From Bacteroidota bacterium (lineage in GTDB: Bacteria > Bacteroidota > Bacteroidia > Bacteroidales > VadinHA17), in assembly GCA_021816545.1 (NCBI GenBank), contig JAKAXP010000105.1, positions 1-8,009 on the forward strand: a DNA stretch of 8,009 bases. The letters are read 5' to 3'. Position 1 is the stretch's first letter, and every line of letters begins with the position of its first letter. Both the position numbers and the translations under genes were made by a program. Positions 6,472 to 8,009 of the stretch are shown here, one piece after another. Under the pieces are notes generated by a model. That model was not told the DNA's origin. It searched no databases and saw only the letters and a list, made by a program, of their open reading frames with translations.

Positions 6472-7938
6472 ATGAAAAAGATAACAATCATACTTACGGT
6501 ACTGGGCCTCATGCTGATCACATCATGCGAGGATTTTCTCGATGTGAAGCCCAGCAACAACGCGGCTTCAGAGACTTCAATTACAAATGCTGCTGATGCC
6601 AAGGTGGCTATAAACGGGTTAATGAGAAAGATGACTTCCTCACTCTATTACGGGCGGAACTTCGTCATCTACGGTGATGCCAAGGGTGGCGATTTTGCCG
6701 TTCGTTCACAGGGCAGGGGCCTCGATTATTACTATTCATTCAACCATTCTGCAACATCTAATTCGGGTTCCGGATTCTGGGAACAGATCTATAACTGCAT
6801 CCTGCAGACCAACAACCTGATCATGAACATCGTAAAGCTTGAGAGTGAGGGCAAGGGGACTGCAGCGCTGAGTGATTACAAGGCACAGGCAATGACTGCA
6901 AGGGCTCTGATGTATTTTGACCTTGTAAGGCTGTACGGCAAGTCATATAACATGGACAAGACCTCATACGGAGTTCCGCTGGTGCTTGAACCGCTTGATG
7001 CATCTGCCCAGCCTACAAGGGTATCGGTTGAGGCTGTTTATACCCAGATTCTGAAAGACCTTGCTGATGCAGCCCCGCTGCTTTCAAAGAATAAGGTAAA
7101 CGGGTACATAAACTATTATGCAAACAAAGCCATCGAGGCACGGGTTCATCTCTTCATGGATAACTTTACAGCCTGCCTCGCTGCAGCAGAAGAGGTGATC
7201 AACAGCGGCAAATACTCACTTTACTCAAACACTGCCTGGGTGGGATCCTGGGCAACCCCATACGGTTCTGAATCAGTATTTGAACTTGCCATATTCCCTG
7301 CAGAGGGAGACCTCACAACAGGTTCGCTGGGATACTACCTGCTTCGCCTGAACAAGGTGACCGGCGCCAGCGGCTGGTTCATGGCAAGCGATTACTGGAT
7401 TGCCAGGATGGGCCAGGATCCGACTGATATCCGTTGGGGTATAATGGATTATGACGAATCATCAAATACCAGATTCGGCTCTTCCCTCAAATACGTCGGA
7501 GGCACTGCCATGGCAGGCGACAAGGCATCCCGCTCTGCTGTAAACATTAAGGTTATCCGCCTGTCGGAGATGTACCTGGTGGCTGCCGAAGCTGCACTCA
7601 GGCTTCCGACACCTGACAGGATTAAAGCCGCAAACTACCTCAACCAGATAAGAAAGAGGTCTCCGGCCCTTGAAGCTGCCACCGATGCAACGGTGACGCT
7701 TGATATGATCATCGACGAAAAGAGTAAGGAATTCTTCGCCGAAGGGCTAAGGTACTTTGACATGCTCAGGCTGAACCGTACAATTGAGTTCAACGATGAA
7801 TTCATTTCACCGGCTGTTGTAATCACGCACCGTACCAAGACGATTGACAGGACATTCTACAAGACAATACTGCCAATCTCGAAGGAGGAGATGGATGCCA
7901 ACCCGGCTATTGCCTCACAGCAAAATACAGGTTACTAG
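6472..7938 (+). CDS. SusD/RagB-family nutrient-binding outer-membrane lipoprotein
   Basis: This 488-residue protein is the surface lipoprotein partner that caps the SusC-like barrel and captures substrate. The signal peptide ends in the lipobox LITSC (lipidated Cys19). The following EDFLD (20-24) is acidic and matches the common start of mature SusD proteins and a surface-export signal. The N-terminal TPR-like SusD domain includes FWEQIYNCILQTNNLI (102-117) and ARALMYFDLVRLYG (143-156), followed by YGVPLVLEP (166-174). The C-terminal RagB/SusD domain includes IRLSEMYLVAAEAALR (362-377), NYLNQIRKRS (388-397), IIDEKSKEFFAEGLRYFDML (413-432) and the closing LPIS-EEMDANP segment up to the final NTGY (467-488). 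It is complete and slightly short for the family. It begins 18 bp after the transporter stop and is followed by a strong terminator, so the two form one operon. Binding residues differ widely in this family, so the ligand is unknown. Confidence 0.96.
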   Translation: MKKITIILTVLGLMLITSCEDFLDVKPSNNAASETSITNAADAKVAINGLMRKMTSSLYYGRNFVIYGDAKGGDFAVRSQGRGLDYYYSFNHSATSNSGSGFWEQIYNCILQTNNLIMNIVKLESEGKGTAALSDYKAQAMTARALMYFDLVRLYGKSYNMDKTSYGVPLVLEPLDASAQPTRVSVEAVYTQILKDLADAAPLLSKNKVNGYINYYANKAIEARVHLFMDNFTACLAAAEEVINSGKYSLYSNTAWVGSWATPYGSESVFELAIFPAEGDLTTGSLGYYLLRLNKVTGASGWFMASDYWIARMGQDPTDIRWGIMDYDESSNTRFGSSLKYVGGTAMAGDKASRSAVNIKVIRLSEMYLVAAEAALRLPTPDRIKAANYLNQIRKRSPALEAATDATVTLDMIIDEKSKEFFAEGLRYFDMLRLNRTIEFNDEFISPAVVITHRTKTIDRTFYKTILPISKEEMDANPAIASQQNTGY

Positions 7939-7960
7939 GTTTTAAGGATTTGCTGTTATT

Positions 7961-7990
7961 AAGGGGTGCCCATGACAGGCACCCCTTTTT
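7961..7990 (+). terminator. Rho-independent terminator of the susCD operon
   Basis: A perfect 10-bp stem, AAGGGGTGCC (7961-7970) with GGCACCCCTT (7978-7987), encloses a 7-base loop and runs into TTT (7988-7990), giving five consecutive Ts from 7986. It begins 22 bp after the susD-like stop codon. The leading AA could give it weak activity in the other direction too. Confidence 0.9.
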
Positions 7991-8009
7991 CTTGAAAAAA
8001 TAAATTTGA

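Noticed and set aside
6472..7938. Possible truncation of the SusD-like protein because it is short
   Set aside because: Both the lipobox and the C-terminal family motifs through the final NTGY are present, and 488 residues is within the family range.

Overview
This 8-kb window is chromosomal DNA of a Bacteroidota bacterium, most likely from the order Bacteroidales. The strongest evidence is a complete SusC/SusD outer-membrane uptake pair with the usual order and spacing. In line with this, the genes lack strong Shine-Dalgarno sites, the two complete secreted lipoproteins carry Bacteroidota-style signal peptides, and a candidate promoter resembles the TTG / TAnnTTTG type of that phylum. A closer placement is not possible by eye.

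Layout. Positions 1-1290 (+) hold the 3'-terminal 429 codons of a gene that begins before the window. It encodes a large protein of unknown function with a highly conserved-looking, histidine-containing C-terminal block. It converges on 1328-2995 (-), which encodes a lipoprotein of the N-acyl-D-amino-acid deacylase (amidohydrolase) family. That protein lacks the canonical HxH motif and the bridging cysteine. Positions 2996-3324 are a 329-bp AT-rich divergent intergenic region containing a probable promoter and several inverted and direct repeats. Positions 3325-6453 (+) encode a SusC/RagA-type TonB-dependent transporter, followed 18 bp later by its SusD/RagB-type lipoprotein partner at 6472-7938. 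A textbook intrinsic terminator at 7961-7990 closes this two-gene operon.

How the genes may work together. SusC and SusD form a lidded outer-membrane importer for an oligomeric nutrient (glycan or peptide). There is no glycoside hydrolase, polysaccharide lyase or dedicated regulator in the window, so the substrate cannot be read from the sequence. The divergent deacylase-like lipoprotein could act on the same nutrient, for example an N-acylated amino-acid derivative or peptide, but this rests only on proximity. No mobile element, CRISPR array, RNA gene, frameshift or foreign-looking segment was seen. The window looks like an ordinary nutrient-acquisition region. The points that deserve a second look are the altered metal site of the deacylase, the unassigned protein at the left edge, and the repeat-rich divergent control region.
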